NCBI GenBank assembly: GCA_963734725.1 | Contig: CAVTIX010000003.1 | Span: forward strand, 1-64,000 | Source: DASXKD01 sp963734725 | GTDB lineage: Bacteria; Actinomycetota; Actinomycetes; Streptosporangiales; Streptosporangiaceae | Direction of reading: 5' to 3' | Length of the DNA: 64,000 nt | Shown here: positions 9,445 to 16,901 of the stretch, in pieces | How the letters are laid out: every line of letters starts with the position of its first letter | Position numbering within the stretch: the stretch's first letter is position 1 | The notes under the pieces: generated by a model | The model's database searches: none | What the model saw: only the letters and a program-made list of their open reading frames with translations | What the model was told of the DNA's origin: nothing | Translations under genes and position numbers: made by a program

Positions 9445-9598
9445 TGCGACAGAATGGAGCACCGTGAGCCAGCCGCGCGCGGATGTCGTGATGGTCGCGG
9501 CGCGGTGGCCCGGCGGCTGCGTGCGACAGAATGGAGCACCGTGAGCCAGCCGCGCGCGGATGTCGTGATCATCGGGGGTGGCCCCGGCGGCTACGAGG
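9445..9598 (+). repeat. Tandem 77-bp duplication covering the lpdA start
   Basis: Copy 1 spans 9445-9521 and copy 2 spans 9522-9598. The first 48 bases (9445-9492 and 9522-9569) are identical; the last 29 have diverged by substitutions and a short indel. Each copy carries the GGAG ribosome site, the GTG start and the codons for SQPRADVV. Confidence 0.9.
9464..9544 (+). CDS. 26-residue upstream ORF produced by the tandem duplication
   Basis: The GTG of the first repeat copy opens a 26-codon frame (SQPRADVVMVAARWPGGC then RQNGAP). Its TGA (9542-9544) overlaps the GTG start of lpdA at 9541 as GTGA. If translated, it would couple lpdA translation to an upstream peptide. It is a by-product of the duplication rather than a known protein. 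Confidence 0.4.
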   Translation: MSQPRADVVMVAARWPGGCVRQNGAP

Positions 9599-10965
9599 CT
9601 GCGCTGGTCGCGGCGCAACTCGGCGCCCGGGTGACCGTGGTGGAGGCCGACGGGCTCGGCGGGGCCTGCGTGCTGACCGACTGCGTGCCGTCCAAGACCC
9701 TCATCGCCACCTCCGAGACCATGGGCATCCTGGCCGGGGCCCCCGGCCTCGGGATCCGGATCGAGGGCCAGGACCCGAGGATGCGGCCGCGCTCCGGGCC
9801 GCCCACCGGGCCGGTCACGGTCGATGCGGCGCGGCTGAACGGCCGGGTCAAGGCGCTGGCCGTGGCGCAATCCGCGGACGTCGCCGCGCGGCTGGCCGCC
9901 GAGGGGGTCGAGGTGATCGCCGGGCGGGGCCGCCTGGCCGGCCCGCACACGGTCGTGGCGGACGGCCGCGAGATCAGCGCGGGTGCGGTGCTGCTGGCCA
10001 CCGGAGGCATGCCACGGAAGCTGCCCGGAGCAGCGCCGGACGGCGAGCGGATCCTGAACTGGCGGCAGCTTTACGACCTGGCGGAGCTGCCCGGGGAACT
10101 GATCGTGGTCGGCTCCGGGGTGACCGGCGCCGAGTTTGCCAGCGCCTACCAGGCGCTGGGCGCCCAGGTGACGCTGATCTCCTCGCGCGACCGGGTGCTG
10201 CCGAACGAGGACCCGGATGCGGCGATGGTGGTGGAAGACGTGTTCCGCCGGCGCGGGATGACGGTGCTCAGCCGGTCCCGCGCGGCCGGGGTCAAGCGGG
10301 AGGGCCGGGGGGTCGCGGTCACTCTCACCGACGGCCGGACGGTGCGCGGGTCCCATTGCCTGCTCACCGTCGGGGTTGTGCCCGCGACCCAGGACCTGGG
10401 GCTGGACCAGGCGGGAGTGAAGCTCGACGACCACGGCTTCGTGGCCGTGGACAAGGTGTCCAGGACCTCGGCGGCCGGCATCTACGCGGCCGGCGACTGC
10501 ACCGGCATCCTGATGCTTGCCTCTGTCGCCGCGATGCAGGGCCGGATAGCGATGTGGCACGCTCTCGGCGAGGCGGTCCAGCCGCTGCGGCTCAGCCACG
10601 TCGCGGCGACGATCTTCACCGAGCCCGAGATCGCGACCGTGGGCGTGAGCCAGGCCGCGGTCGATGCCGGGCTGGTGGAGGCGTCCACAGTGAAGCTGCC
10701 GCTGGCCACCAACGCCCGCGCGAAGATGCAGGGCTTCCGCGACGGGTTCGTCAAGCTGTACGCCCGGCCGCGGACCGGGGCGGTCATCGGTGGCGTGGTG
10801 GTGGCGCCGCGGGCCAGCGAGCTGATCCTCGCGGTCTCCCTGGCTGTGGAGCAGATGCTGACCGTGGACCAGATCGCGCACACATTCGCCGTCTACCCTT
10901 CCCTGTCGGGCAGCCTGACCGAGGCCGCGCGCAGGCTGATGCGCCCGGTCGGGGACGGCGCCTGA
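9541..10965 (+). CDS. lpdA: NAD(P)H quinone dehydrogenase, LpdA-type flavoprotein disulfide reductase
   Basis: A 474-residue FAD- and NAD(P)-binding protein, homologous by eye to mycobacterial LpdA (Rv3303c) through ERILNWRQLYDL, VVGSGVTGAEF, YAAGDCTGILMLASVAAMQGRIAM and AVYPSLSGS-TEAARR. LpdA proteins reduce quinones rather than lipoamide. FAD binds at IIGGGPGGYEAAL and NAD(P)H at the second GSGVTG motif. Unusually it has both cysteines of a redox pair (C43-VLTD-C48), whereas the mycobacterial protein, from memory, has only the second. The C-terminal His-Glu pair of true dihydrolipoamide dehydrogenases is missing (VYPSLSG). The GTG at 9541 is the second of two duplicated starts. The next gene, a MarR regulator, is convergent. 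Confidence 0.88.
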   Translation: MSQPRADVVIIGGGPGGYEAALVAAQLGARVTVVEADGLGGACVLTDCVPSKTLIATSETMGILAGAPGLGIRIEGQDPRMRPRSGPPTGPVTVDAARLNGRVKALAVAQSADVAARLAAEGVEVIAGRGRLAGPHTVVADGREISAGAVLLATGGMPRKLPGAAPDGERILNWRQLYDLAELPGELIVVGSGVTGAEFASAYQALGAQVTLISSRDRVLPNEDPDAAMVVEDVFRRRGMTVLSRSRAAGVKREGRGVAVTLTDGRTVRGSHCLLTVGVVPATQDLGLDQAGVKLDDHGFVAVDKVSRTSAAGIYAAGDCTGILMLASVAAMQGRIAMWHALGEAVQPLRLSHVAATIFTEPEIATVGVSQAAVDAGLVEASTVKLPLATNARAKMQGFRDGFVKLYARPRTGAVIGGVVVAPRASELILAVSLAVEQMLTVDQIAHTFAVYPSLSGSLTEAARRLMRPVGDGA

Positions 10966-10982
10966 CCTCCTGCCCGCGCGGC

Positions 10983-11528
10983 TTAGCTGCTGGGCTGGAT
11001 CAGGGCGAGCAGCGCGGTTTTGAGGTGTCCTGCATCCCGTGCGCTCAGCGGCGCGAGGAAGCGGCGCTCGGCGTCCCGCGACGCCTCGCCGGCCTGGTGC
11101 AAGATGTCCCGGCCGGCCTCGGTGAGCTCGATCACGTTCCTGCGTCGATCCTCGGCGTGGGCCCGCCGCCGGACCAGGTCCTTGTCCTCTAGCGCGTCGA
11201 TGAGGCCGACCATCGTCGTCCGGTCCACACCGAGCCGCTGGGCGGCCTGCTGCTGGGATCCCGGTTCCTGGCCGGCCAACACGGTGAGCACCGCCAACTC
11301 CCGCCCGGTCACCCCGAAGGGCGCCAGCGCTTCCGCGGTAAGCCCGGCGAGCCCGAGCTGGGCGTGCTTGAGCAGGTAGGCCAACCGGTCGGCCAGCTCC
11401 GGAGGCGGCCCAGCCAGTTCAGGCGGCCCGGCCGGCCCGGACGGCGGCCCCGCCAGCTCAATCGGCCCGGCCGGGTCAGCGGGCGGCGCGGCCAGGCCGG
11501 CCCGGGCGCCCGGCGCTGCGGTGGACAT
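10983..11528 (-). CDS. MarR family transcriptional regulator
   Basis: A 181-residue winged-helix repressor. A Pro/Ala/Gly-rich N-terminal extension (about 45 residues) comes before the MarR fold. The recognition segment is QQQAAQRLGVDRTTMVGLIDALEDKDLVRRR, followed by the wing with EDRRRNVIELTEAG. ATG 11528 was chosen because TAATAT lies 6 nt upstream (leaderless); the frame extends to a TTG at 11534. It is divergent from the epimerase gene, and a 13-bp dyad (11547-11577) lies between them, so it probably controls itself and the epimerase. Confidence 0.88.
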   Translation of the reverse strand: MSTAAPGARAGLAAPPADPAGPIELAGPPSGPAGPPELAGPPPELADRLAYLLKHAQLGLAGLTAEALAPFGVTGRELAVLTVLAGQEPGSQQQAAQRLGVDRTTMVGLIDALEDKDLVRRRAHAEDRRRNVIELTEAGRDILHQAGEASRDAERRFLAPLSARDAGHLKTALLALIQPSS

Positions 11529-11534
11529 GGCCAA

Positions 11535-11540
11535 ATATTA
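11535..11540 (-). promoter_or_regulatory. Leaderless -10 box (TAATAT) of marR
   Basis: TAATAT on the minus strand, 6 nt before ATG 11528. The adjacent dyad would cover the -35 region. Confidence 0.55.
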
Positions 11541-11546
11541 TCGCTA

Positions 11547-11577
11547 CTCTGATCGTCAGCAATACTGATGATCAGAG
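11547..11577. promoter_or_regulatory. Probable MarR operator
   Basis: Inverted repeat with 13-nt arms: CTCTGATCGTCAG (11547-11559), spacer CAATA, CTGATGATCAGAG (11565-11577), with one mismatch. It lies between the divergent marR and epimerase genes, next to the marR -10 box. Confidence 0.65.
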
Positions 11578-11606
11578 ATAATGACGACTATGGGGAGCGG
11601 CGGTAA

Positions 11607-12551
11607 ATGATCTTGGTTACTGGCGGTCTCGGGTTCATCGGCTCGCACGTCACGCGGGCGCTGCTCGACATGGGGGAATCCTGCGTCCTCGTCCAGCGCC
11701 GTACACCCGGCCCGAACGGGCTGATAGTGGGCGAGGAGGGCACCCGGGTGTTCTTCGAGCAGGCGGACGTGACCGACCAGCGAGCGCTGCGGGACATCGG
11801 CGACCGTCACAAGATCACCGGCATCGTGCACCTCGCCGGGGGCTTCGGCCTGGACGCGAGCGACCCGATCGGCGGGGCCCGGCGCGGCACCGAGGGCCTG
11901 CTCAACGTGTTCCAGATCGCCGCCGAGCAGGGGGTGGCCCGGGTCGGGGTGGCGAGCACGATCGGCGTCTACGACGGCCCGGGCGATAGCCCGCTCCGCG
12001 AGGATCTGCCGCTGCCGCTGACGGCGGTGCACCCGATCCCGGCCGCCAAGAAGGTGCACGAGCTGCTCGCCGACTTCGTCGCGAAGAGTACCGGGCTGGA
12101 GATCTACCTGATGCGGATCGGTGGGGCCTGGGGCCCGCTCGGCCGCGCCGCGTCCCGGTTCATCGCCGCGCCCCAACTGGTGCACGCCGCGGTCCATCGC
12201 CGCACGCTGGACCAGCCGCCGTACGCCGGGGACGGCGGGGACCTGATCTACGTGCGGGACTGCGGACGGGCGATCGCGCTGCTGCAACTGGCTGGGCGGC
12301 TCCGCCACCGCACCTACAACGTATCCGCCGGGCGATTCACCATCAATGCCGAACTCGCGGCCGCTATCGCGGACGTCATCCCCGGCGCGCGCCCCGGCTT
12401 GCGCGAAGGCCGGGATCCGGACGGCCTCGGACGCGACATCTACCTCGACATCTCGCGCCTGCGTGCAGACACCGGCTTCGAGCCCGGCTACGACACCCCG
12501 GCCGCCGTCGCCGATTACGTCGGCTGGCTCCGGTCCGGCCACGAGCGCTAA
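11607..12551 (+). CDS. NAD-dependent epimerase/dehydratase family protein (extended SDR)
   Basis: A 314-residue extended short-chain dehydrogenase fold. The cofactor loop is GGLGFIG (residues 6-12), with DV near 54 and LAGG at 76-79. Ser117 (ASTIG) fits the catalytic serine. The usual YxxxK is not found: the aligned segment is HPIPAAKK (142-149), where lysines 148/149 are kept but the position of the tyrosine holds Ile or Pro. This may be a non-canonical or non-catalytic member, perhaps a ligand sensor or isomerase. The start follows GGGGAGCGG. It is divergent from marR across the dyad at 11547-11577 and is likely under its control. Confidence 0.8.
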   Translation: MILVTGGLGFIGSHVTRALLDMGESCVLVQRRTPGPNGLIVGEEGTRVFFEQADVTDQRALRDIGDRHKITGIVHLAGGFGLDASDPIGGARRGTEGLLNVFQIAAEQGVARVGVASTIGVYDGPGDSPLREDLPLPLTAVHPIPAAKKVHELLADFVAKSTGLEIYLMRIGGAWGPLGRAASRFIAAPQLVHAAVHRRTLDQPPYAGDGGDLIYVRDCGRAIALLQLAGRLRHRTYNVSAGRFTINAELAAAIADVIPGARPGLREGRDPDGLGRDIYLDISRLRADTGFEPGYDTPAAVADYVGWLRSGHER

Positions 12552-12584
12552 CGTGCTCCGGGCGCCGCGGCCCAGGTGCGCGCT

Positions 12585-12641
12585 TGTAATGGTTGCGCCA
12601 GCCACGACATGAGAATGTGATGGTTGGCCCAACCATCACAT
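12585..12641. repeat. Two tandem dyads between convergent genes
   Basis: The second dyad is perfect: ATGTGATGGTTGG, one C, then its complement (12615-12641). The first (12585-12610, TGTAATGGTTG-CG-CCAgCCAcgACAT) is an imperfect copy set 31 nt upstream. They sit between the 3' ends of the epimerase and DUF5313 genes. A bidirectional terminator is possible, but no T-run follows and the repetition looks like a protein-binding site. Confidence 0.6.
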
Positions 12642-12669
12642 ATCTGGACCCGGGGCGGAGCGGGCTGGC

Positions 12670-13026
12670 TCAGTGCGCCGGGCGGCCGAGGTCGGGATCC
12701 TTGGGGACGGGCAGGCCGTGCTGGCGCAGCCGGGCCGCGCGGATGTCATCGGCGTAGGTGGCGACGGTCAGCACGCTGCCGGACAGGATGAGGACGACCA
12801 TCATCACGCTCACCCAGGCGGGGGCGGGCAAGAACTCCTGCAGCACGACCACGATCACGGCGCAGATCGGCAGGATCACCACCAGGTGGCGCAGCACCGT
12901 GCGCCAGCGCCAGCCCGCGTCGGTCAACTCGTGCCGCACCCAGTGCACATTCTCCGGCGGCAGCCGGAACCCGAAGGCGAACCTGAGCCAGCGCAGTGGC
13001 CCCGGGTCACCCGGCAGGCTGCTCAT
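12670..13026 (-). CDS. DUF5313 family membrane protein
   Basis: A 118-residue integral membrane protein with two helices (about residues 48-65 and 70-90) after an amphipathic N-terminus. The segment LRWLRFAFGFRLPPENVHWVRHELT and the following WRTVLRHLV fit the DUF5313 family of actinobacteria, whose function is unknown. The C-terminus is short, charged and cytoplasmic. It starts 46 bp downstream of the carboxylase alpha gene stop, in the same direction, so it may be co-transcribed with it. Confidence 0.7.
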   Translation of the reverse strand: MSSLPGDPGPLRWLRFAFGFRLPPENVHWVRHELTDAGWRWRTVLRHLVVILPICAVIVVVLQEFLPAPAWVSVMMVVLILSGSVLTVATYADDIRAARLRQHGLPVPKDPDLGRPAH

Positions 13027-13072
13027 CCTGGGGTCAGCACCGGAACAGGCGCCGATACGGCGGGCACGTGTC

Positions 13073-14863
13073 TCAGTCTGCCAGTTGGCAGATGGTCGTC
13101 CCCGCGGACACGGTCTGCCCGATCTCCACCGCTAGCCCGGTCACCGTTCCGTCCTTGTGCGCGGTCAGCGGCTGTTCCATTTTCATCGCTTCGAGCACCA
13201 CCACGGTGTCCCCGGCGGACACCCGCTGCCCCTCCTCGGCCACGATCTTGGCGATCGTGCCCTGCATCGGGCTGGTCAGCGCGTCCCCCCCGGCGGCCGC
13301 CGCCTTCTTCGCCCGGCCCGGCCGCGGCCGCTCCGCGCTCCGGCCCGTGGTGGCGGCAGCCGTGCCGCCGGCGGCTGCCATGCCGAGCCCGCCCGGCAGC
13401 ACCACATCGAGGCGCTTGCCGCCCACCTCCACGACGATCCGCTCCCGCGCGCCAGCGCCGGCCGTGTCCGCCGGTCCCGCGGCGCCTGCCGCCTCGTCTG
13501 CCTCCGCCGAGTACGGGGGAATCTCGCCCGCGAACTCGGTCTCTATCCACCGGGTGTGCACCGAGAACGGCTCGGCGGTGAACGCCTCGTCGTGCAGCAC
13601 GGCCTGGTGGAACGGCAGCACCGTGGGCATGCCGCCGACCTCGAACTCGGCGAGCGCCCGCCGGGACCGCTCCAGCGCCTGCCCGCGAGTCGCGCCGGTG
13701 ACGATGAGCTTCGCGAGCAGCGAATCGAACGCCTGCGGCACCGTCATCCCGGCCGTGTACCCGGCGTCCACCCGGACCCCCGGCCCGGACGGCGTCCGCC
13801 ACCGCGTGATCGTCCCGGGCGCGGGGAGGAAGTTCCGCCCGGGATCCTCGGCGTTGATCCGGAACTCGATCGAGTGCCCGCGCAACGCCGGGTCGGCGTA
13901 CCCAAGCGGCTGGCCGTCCGCGATGCGGAACATCTCCCGCACCAGGTCCAGCCCGCTGACCTCCTCGGAGACCGGGTGCTCGACCTGGAGCCTGGTGTTC
14001 ACCTCCAGGAACGACACGGTCCCGTCCTGGGCGACCAGGAACTCACAGGTGCCCGCCCCGGTGTAGCCCGCCTCGCGCATCATCGCCTTGGACGACTCAT
14101 ACAGCCGGTCCCGCTGGCCATCGGCCAGGAACGGCGCGGGCGCCTCCTCGACCAGCTTCTGGTGCCGCCGCTGCAGCGAGCAATCGCGGGTGGACACCAC
14201 GACCACCTCGCCGTGCTGGTCGGCGAGGCACTGCGTCTCCACGTGCCGCGGGCGCTCCAGGTACCGCTCCACGAAGCACTCGCCGCGACCGAACGCGGCC
14301 ACCGCCTCGCGCACCGCGGACTCGTACATCTCCGTGATCTGGCTGGCGTCGTGCACCACCTTCAGCCCGCGCCCGCCGCCGCCGAACGCGGCCTTGATGG
14401 CGACCGGCAGGCCGTGCCTGGCGGCGAACGCCTCGACCTCGTCCGCGCCGCTCACCGGCCCGTCAGTGCCCGGCGCCAGCGGCGCCCCGACCGCGGTCGC
14501 GATCCGCCGGGCAGCGACCTTGTCGCCGAGCGCGTCGATCGCGGCCGGCGGCGGCCCGATCCAGGTCAGCCCGGCATCGATCACCGCACGGGCGAAGCCG
14601 GCGTTCTCGGCCAGGAACCCGTAACCAGGGTGGACCGCGTCCGCGCCCGAGTCGGCGGCCCGCTTGAGGATCTTCTCGATGGACAGGTAGCTCTCGGCCG
14701 CGCTCTGCCCCTCCAGGGCGTAGGCCTCGTCGGCCATTGTGACGTGCAGCGCATCGATGTCCTGCTCCGCGTAGACCGCGACGCTGCCCAAGCCCGCGTC
14801 CCGGCAGGCCCGAACGATGCGCACGGCGATCTCGCCACGGTTGGCGATCAGGACCTTACGCAC
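13073..14863 (-). CDS. Acetyl/propionyl-CoA carboxylase alpha subunit (biotin carboxylase-BCCP)
   Basis: A 596-residue biotinylated subunit that carboxylates its own biotin with ATP and bicarbonate, then hands CO2 to a beta (carboxyltransferase) subunit. Biotin carboxylase occupies residues 1-445: the N-lobe MRKVLIANRGEIAVRI, the ATP-grasp glycine loop FGGGGRGLKVV, and the catalytic EVNTRLQVEHPVSE. A linker rich in Ala/Gly/Arg leads to the biotinyl domain with EAMKME, the acceptor lysine being Lys561. GTG 14863 follows AGGAGG. Likely partners in this window are AccD (20462), AccE (19108) and AccD2 (31655). The stop of a TnpB gene lies only 26 bp upstream, so its native promoter has been displaced or is read through. 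Confidence 0.94.
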   Translation of the reverse strand: MRKVLIANRGEIAVRIVRACRDAGLGSVAVYAEQDIDALHVTMADEAYALEGQSAAESYLSIEKILKRAADSGADAVHPGYGFLAENAGFARAVIDAGLTWIGPPPAAIDALGDKVAARRIATAVGAPLAPGTDGPVSGADEVEAFAARHGLPVAIKAAFGGGGRGLKVVHDASQITEMYESAVREAVAAFGRGECFVERYLERPRHVETQCLADQHGEVVVVSTRDCSLQRRHQKLVEEAPAPFLADGQRDRLYESSKAMMREAGYTGAGTCEFLVAQDGTVSFLEVNTRLQVEHPVSEEVSGLDLVREMFRIADGQPLGYADPALRGHSIEFRINAEDPGRNFLPAPGTITRWRTPSGPGVRVDAGYTAGMTVPQAFDSLLAKLIVTGATRGQALERSRRALAEFEVGGMPTVLPFHQAVLHDEAFTAEPFSVHTRWIETEFAGEIPPYSAEADEAAGAAGPADTAGAGARERIVVEVGGKRLDVVLPGGLGMAAAGGTAAATTGRSAERPRPGRAKKAAAAGGDALTSPMQGTIAKIVAEEGQRVSAGDTVVVLEAMKMEQPLTAHKDGTVTGLAVEIGQTVSAGTTICQLAD

Positions 14864-14883
14864 GAAACGCCTCCTCTCCCGCG

Positions 14884-14926
14884 AGGAGTCTAGGGCTTGG
14901 CATCCTCTACCCGCCTAAGGCGGGAG
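14884..14926 (-). ncRNA. Putative TnpB guide (omega/reRNA) 3' region and IS right-end hairpin
   Basis: At the end of tnpB the minus strand carries a 6-bp hairpin CCCGCC-TTA-GGCGGG (14910-14924) followed by TAGAGGATGCCAA, the usual look of IS200/IS605-type right ends. In such elements the 3' part of tnpB plus this end forms the guide RNA scaffold, and the guide is the next bases outward, here the accA leader. Exact boundaries are not determined. Confidence 0.5.
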
Positions 14927-16122
14927 ATTCCAGCGGTCACCCGCTGGGTTTCCTGCTTCGCAGGCGGCTGCCCGCCCCGGCTCACCGGTTTGGGTCTTAC
15001 ACCGCCTCCACAGGCAGCAACCGCCAGCCCGGCGGCCAGGATGTTCTTGGCGGCATTGATATCCCGGTCGTGCCGAGCGCCGCAGGACGGGCACGCCCAT
15101 TCGCGGGTGCCCAGCGGCAGGCTCGCCACCGTGTGCCCGCAGGCGGAACAGGTCTTAGACGAGGGGAACCAGCGGTCGATCACCACCAGATCCCGGCCAT
15201 ACCAATCGCATTTGTACTCCAGCATGGCCCGCAACTCACCCCACGCCGCGCCGGAGATGGCACGGGCCAGGCGGTAGCTGCCGAGCATGCCCCGCACGTT
15301 CAGGTCCTCGATCACGACCGCTTGGTTGTCGCGGACGAGCCGGGTGGTCAGCTTGTGCAGGAAGTCCCGGCGCCGGTCAGCGATCCGGGCATGGGCGCGG
15401 GCCACCTTCACCCGCGCCTTGGCCCGGTTGGCGGAGCCTTCGGCCTTGCGGGCCATGCGCCGCTGGGCCAGCGCCAGCCGGGCCCGGTCCCGGCGCTCGT
15501 GCTGGGGGTTGGTGATCTTCTCTCCGGTGGACAAGGTGACCAGGCTGGTGATCCCGGCATCGATCCCCACCACCGCATGGCCCGGCGGCGCCGGCTCCAT
15601 GGGGCCTTCGCACCGCAAGGACACAAACCACCGCCCCGCGCTGTCGCGGCTCACGGTGACCGTGGACGGCTGCGCGCCTCCGGGCAGTGGCCGGGACCAG
15701 CGGATGTCCAGCGGCGCGGTCATCTTCGCCAGCCAGAGCCGCCCGTCCCGGTACCGGAACGCCGAGCGAGTGTACTCGGCCGCGGCACGGGAGCGCTTGC
15801 GAGACTTAAACCGCGGATAGGCCGCCCGCTTGTCCCAGAACGCCGTGAACGCGCCCTGCAGATGGCGGAGCGCCTGCTGAAGCGGGACCGACGACACCTC
15901 GCCCAGGTAGGCCAGGTCTTCCGAGCGCTTCCATGCGGTCAATAGCGCCGACGACTCCACATACGAGACGCGCTCGGCGCGCTGGTACCACGCCTCGGTG
16001 CGGGCCGCAAGCGCCAGGTTGTACACCTTCCGCACGCACCCGAACGTCCGGGCCAACTCCGCGGCCTGCTCAGGCGAGGGATAGAAGCGGTACTTGTACG
16101 CTCGCGTCACCACCTTCGCCAT
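14890..16122 (-). CDS. tnpB: TnpB RNA-guided nuclease (IS200/IS605 or IS1341-type OrfB)
   Basis: A 410-residue TnpB. The N-terminal wedge/REC part begins AKVVTRAYKYRFYPSPEQ. The split RuvC triad is complete: Asp188 (VGIDAG), Glu272 (VVIEDL) and Asp354 in HDRDINAAKN. A zinc ribbon with Cys325, Cys328, Cys344 and Cys347 (CSACGH, CPSCG) lies in between. All catalytic residues are present, so the nuclease looks functional. No tnpA (Y1 transposase) is in the window, so the element would need a helper. A GTG six bases upstream (16128) is an alternative start. It reads in the same direction as the carboxylase alpha gene and ends 26 bp before it. Confidence 0.93.
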   Translation of the reverse strand: MAKVVTRAYKYRFYPSPEQAAELARTFGCVRKVYNLALAARTEAWYQRAERVSYVESSALLTAWKRSEDLAYLGEVSSVPLQQALRHLQGAFTAFWDKRAAYPRFKSRKRSRAAAEYTRSAFRYRDGRLWLAKMTAPLDIRWSRPLPGGAQPSTVTVSRDSAGRWFVSLRCEGPMEPAPPGHAVVGIDAGITSLVTLSTGEKITNPQHERRDRARLALAQRRMARKAEGSANRAKARVKVARAHARIADRRRDFLHKLTTRLVRDNQAVVIEDLNVRGMLGSYRLARAISGAAWGELRAMLEYKCDWYGRDLVVIDRWFPSSKTCSACGHTVASLPLGTREWACPSCGARHDRDINAAKNILAAGLAVAACGGGVRPKPVSRGGQPPAKQETQRVTAGISRLRRVEDAKP

Positions 16123-16325
16123 TCTCACATTCTACTAGCCTAGCGTGTAATACCCCGAAAGGAGGAGCAGCTTTTCCTCCCCCACCTGATGGCAGGAGCC
16201 TTCACGCCGCGACCGCGATGAACGGGACTGAGGGCGGTCCTCAGCCGCTCAGCGGAGGGTGCCGACCGGGGCAGGAGCGCGAAGCGCCGGGGCGGGAAAG
16301 CAGAGCGCGCGGGCGGCAAAGGCCC

Positions 16326-16856
16326 TCAACCGGACACGTGCGCGCTCTCGTGCGCCAGTAGCCATTCCTTGCAGAGCAGCCCGTAGTAGTAGCCGTGGAG
16401 GCTGCCGTCACTGCCCACGATCCGGTGGCACGGGACCACCGGCGCGATCAGGTTGGCGGCGCAGGCGGCGCCCGCCGCCCGGGGCGCCGTCGGCTGGCCG
16501 GCCCGGGCCGCCAGTTCGGCGTAGCTGATCGTGGTCCCGGCGGGCACGGCGCGCATCGCGTCCCAGAGCCGCTGGCGGCCGGGGCTGCCGGGCTGGCGGA
16601 CCGGCAGCCCGTCAGGGGCCTTGAGGTCGCCGTCGAAGTAGTCCTGCATCGGCTTCACCAGCCAGGCCAGGTCCTGCGCCCGGGCGGTGGTCAGCTCCGC
16701 CGCGCGCAGCGCGGGCTCGAGCCTTGCGTGCAGCGACCCGGGGTCGCCGGTGAACCCGGCGCCGACCAGCGTGTCGGCGTGCGCGAGCAGGCTCAGCGGG
16801 CCGGCCGGGGTGTCGAGCACGGTCACCAGGACCGGGCAGGCGGAACGGGCAGACAT
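16326..16856 (-). CDS. ogt: Methylated-DNA-protein-cysteine methyltransferase
   Basis: A 176-residue suicide repair protein that takes methyl groups from O6-methylguanine. The acceptor is Cys143 in VPCHRIV. The DNA-binding winged helix includes GTTISYAELAARAGQP and the Asn hinge AACAANLIAPVV, and the C-terminal active-site lid is HGYYYGLLCKEWLL. The start at 16856 follows AAGGAGC. It lies 45 bp downstream of the Ada-AlkA gene in the same direction. Together they make an adaptive-response operon, as in mycobacteria, where ogt follows the ada-alkA gene. Confidence 0.92.
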   Translation of the reverse strand: MSARSACPVLVTVLDTPAGPLSLLAHADTLVGAGFTGDPGSLHARLEPALRAAELTTARAQDLAWLVKPMQDYFDGDLKAPDGLPVRQPGSPGRQRLWDAMRAVPAGTTISYAELAARAGQPTAPRAAGAACAANLIAPVVPCHRIVGSDGSLHGYYYGLLCKEWLLAHESAHVSG

Positions 16857-16901
16857 GGTTGCTCCTTCGAGTTGGTGACATGGGATTCCTGGCTGGCTTT
16901 G

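Larger units (their letters stand above)
14884..16210 (-). mobile_element. Solo-TnpB insertion element (IS1341-like), boundaries approximate
   Basis: The element consists of tnpB, the right-end hairpin at 14910-14924 and a probable left end upstream of the start, where GGAGGA and TCCTCC (about 16161-16181) can form a hairpin. No terminal inverted repeats or target duplications are expected for this family, so the ends given are estimates. Confidence 0.6.
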
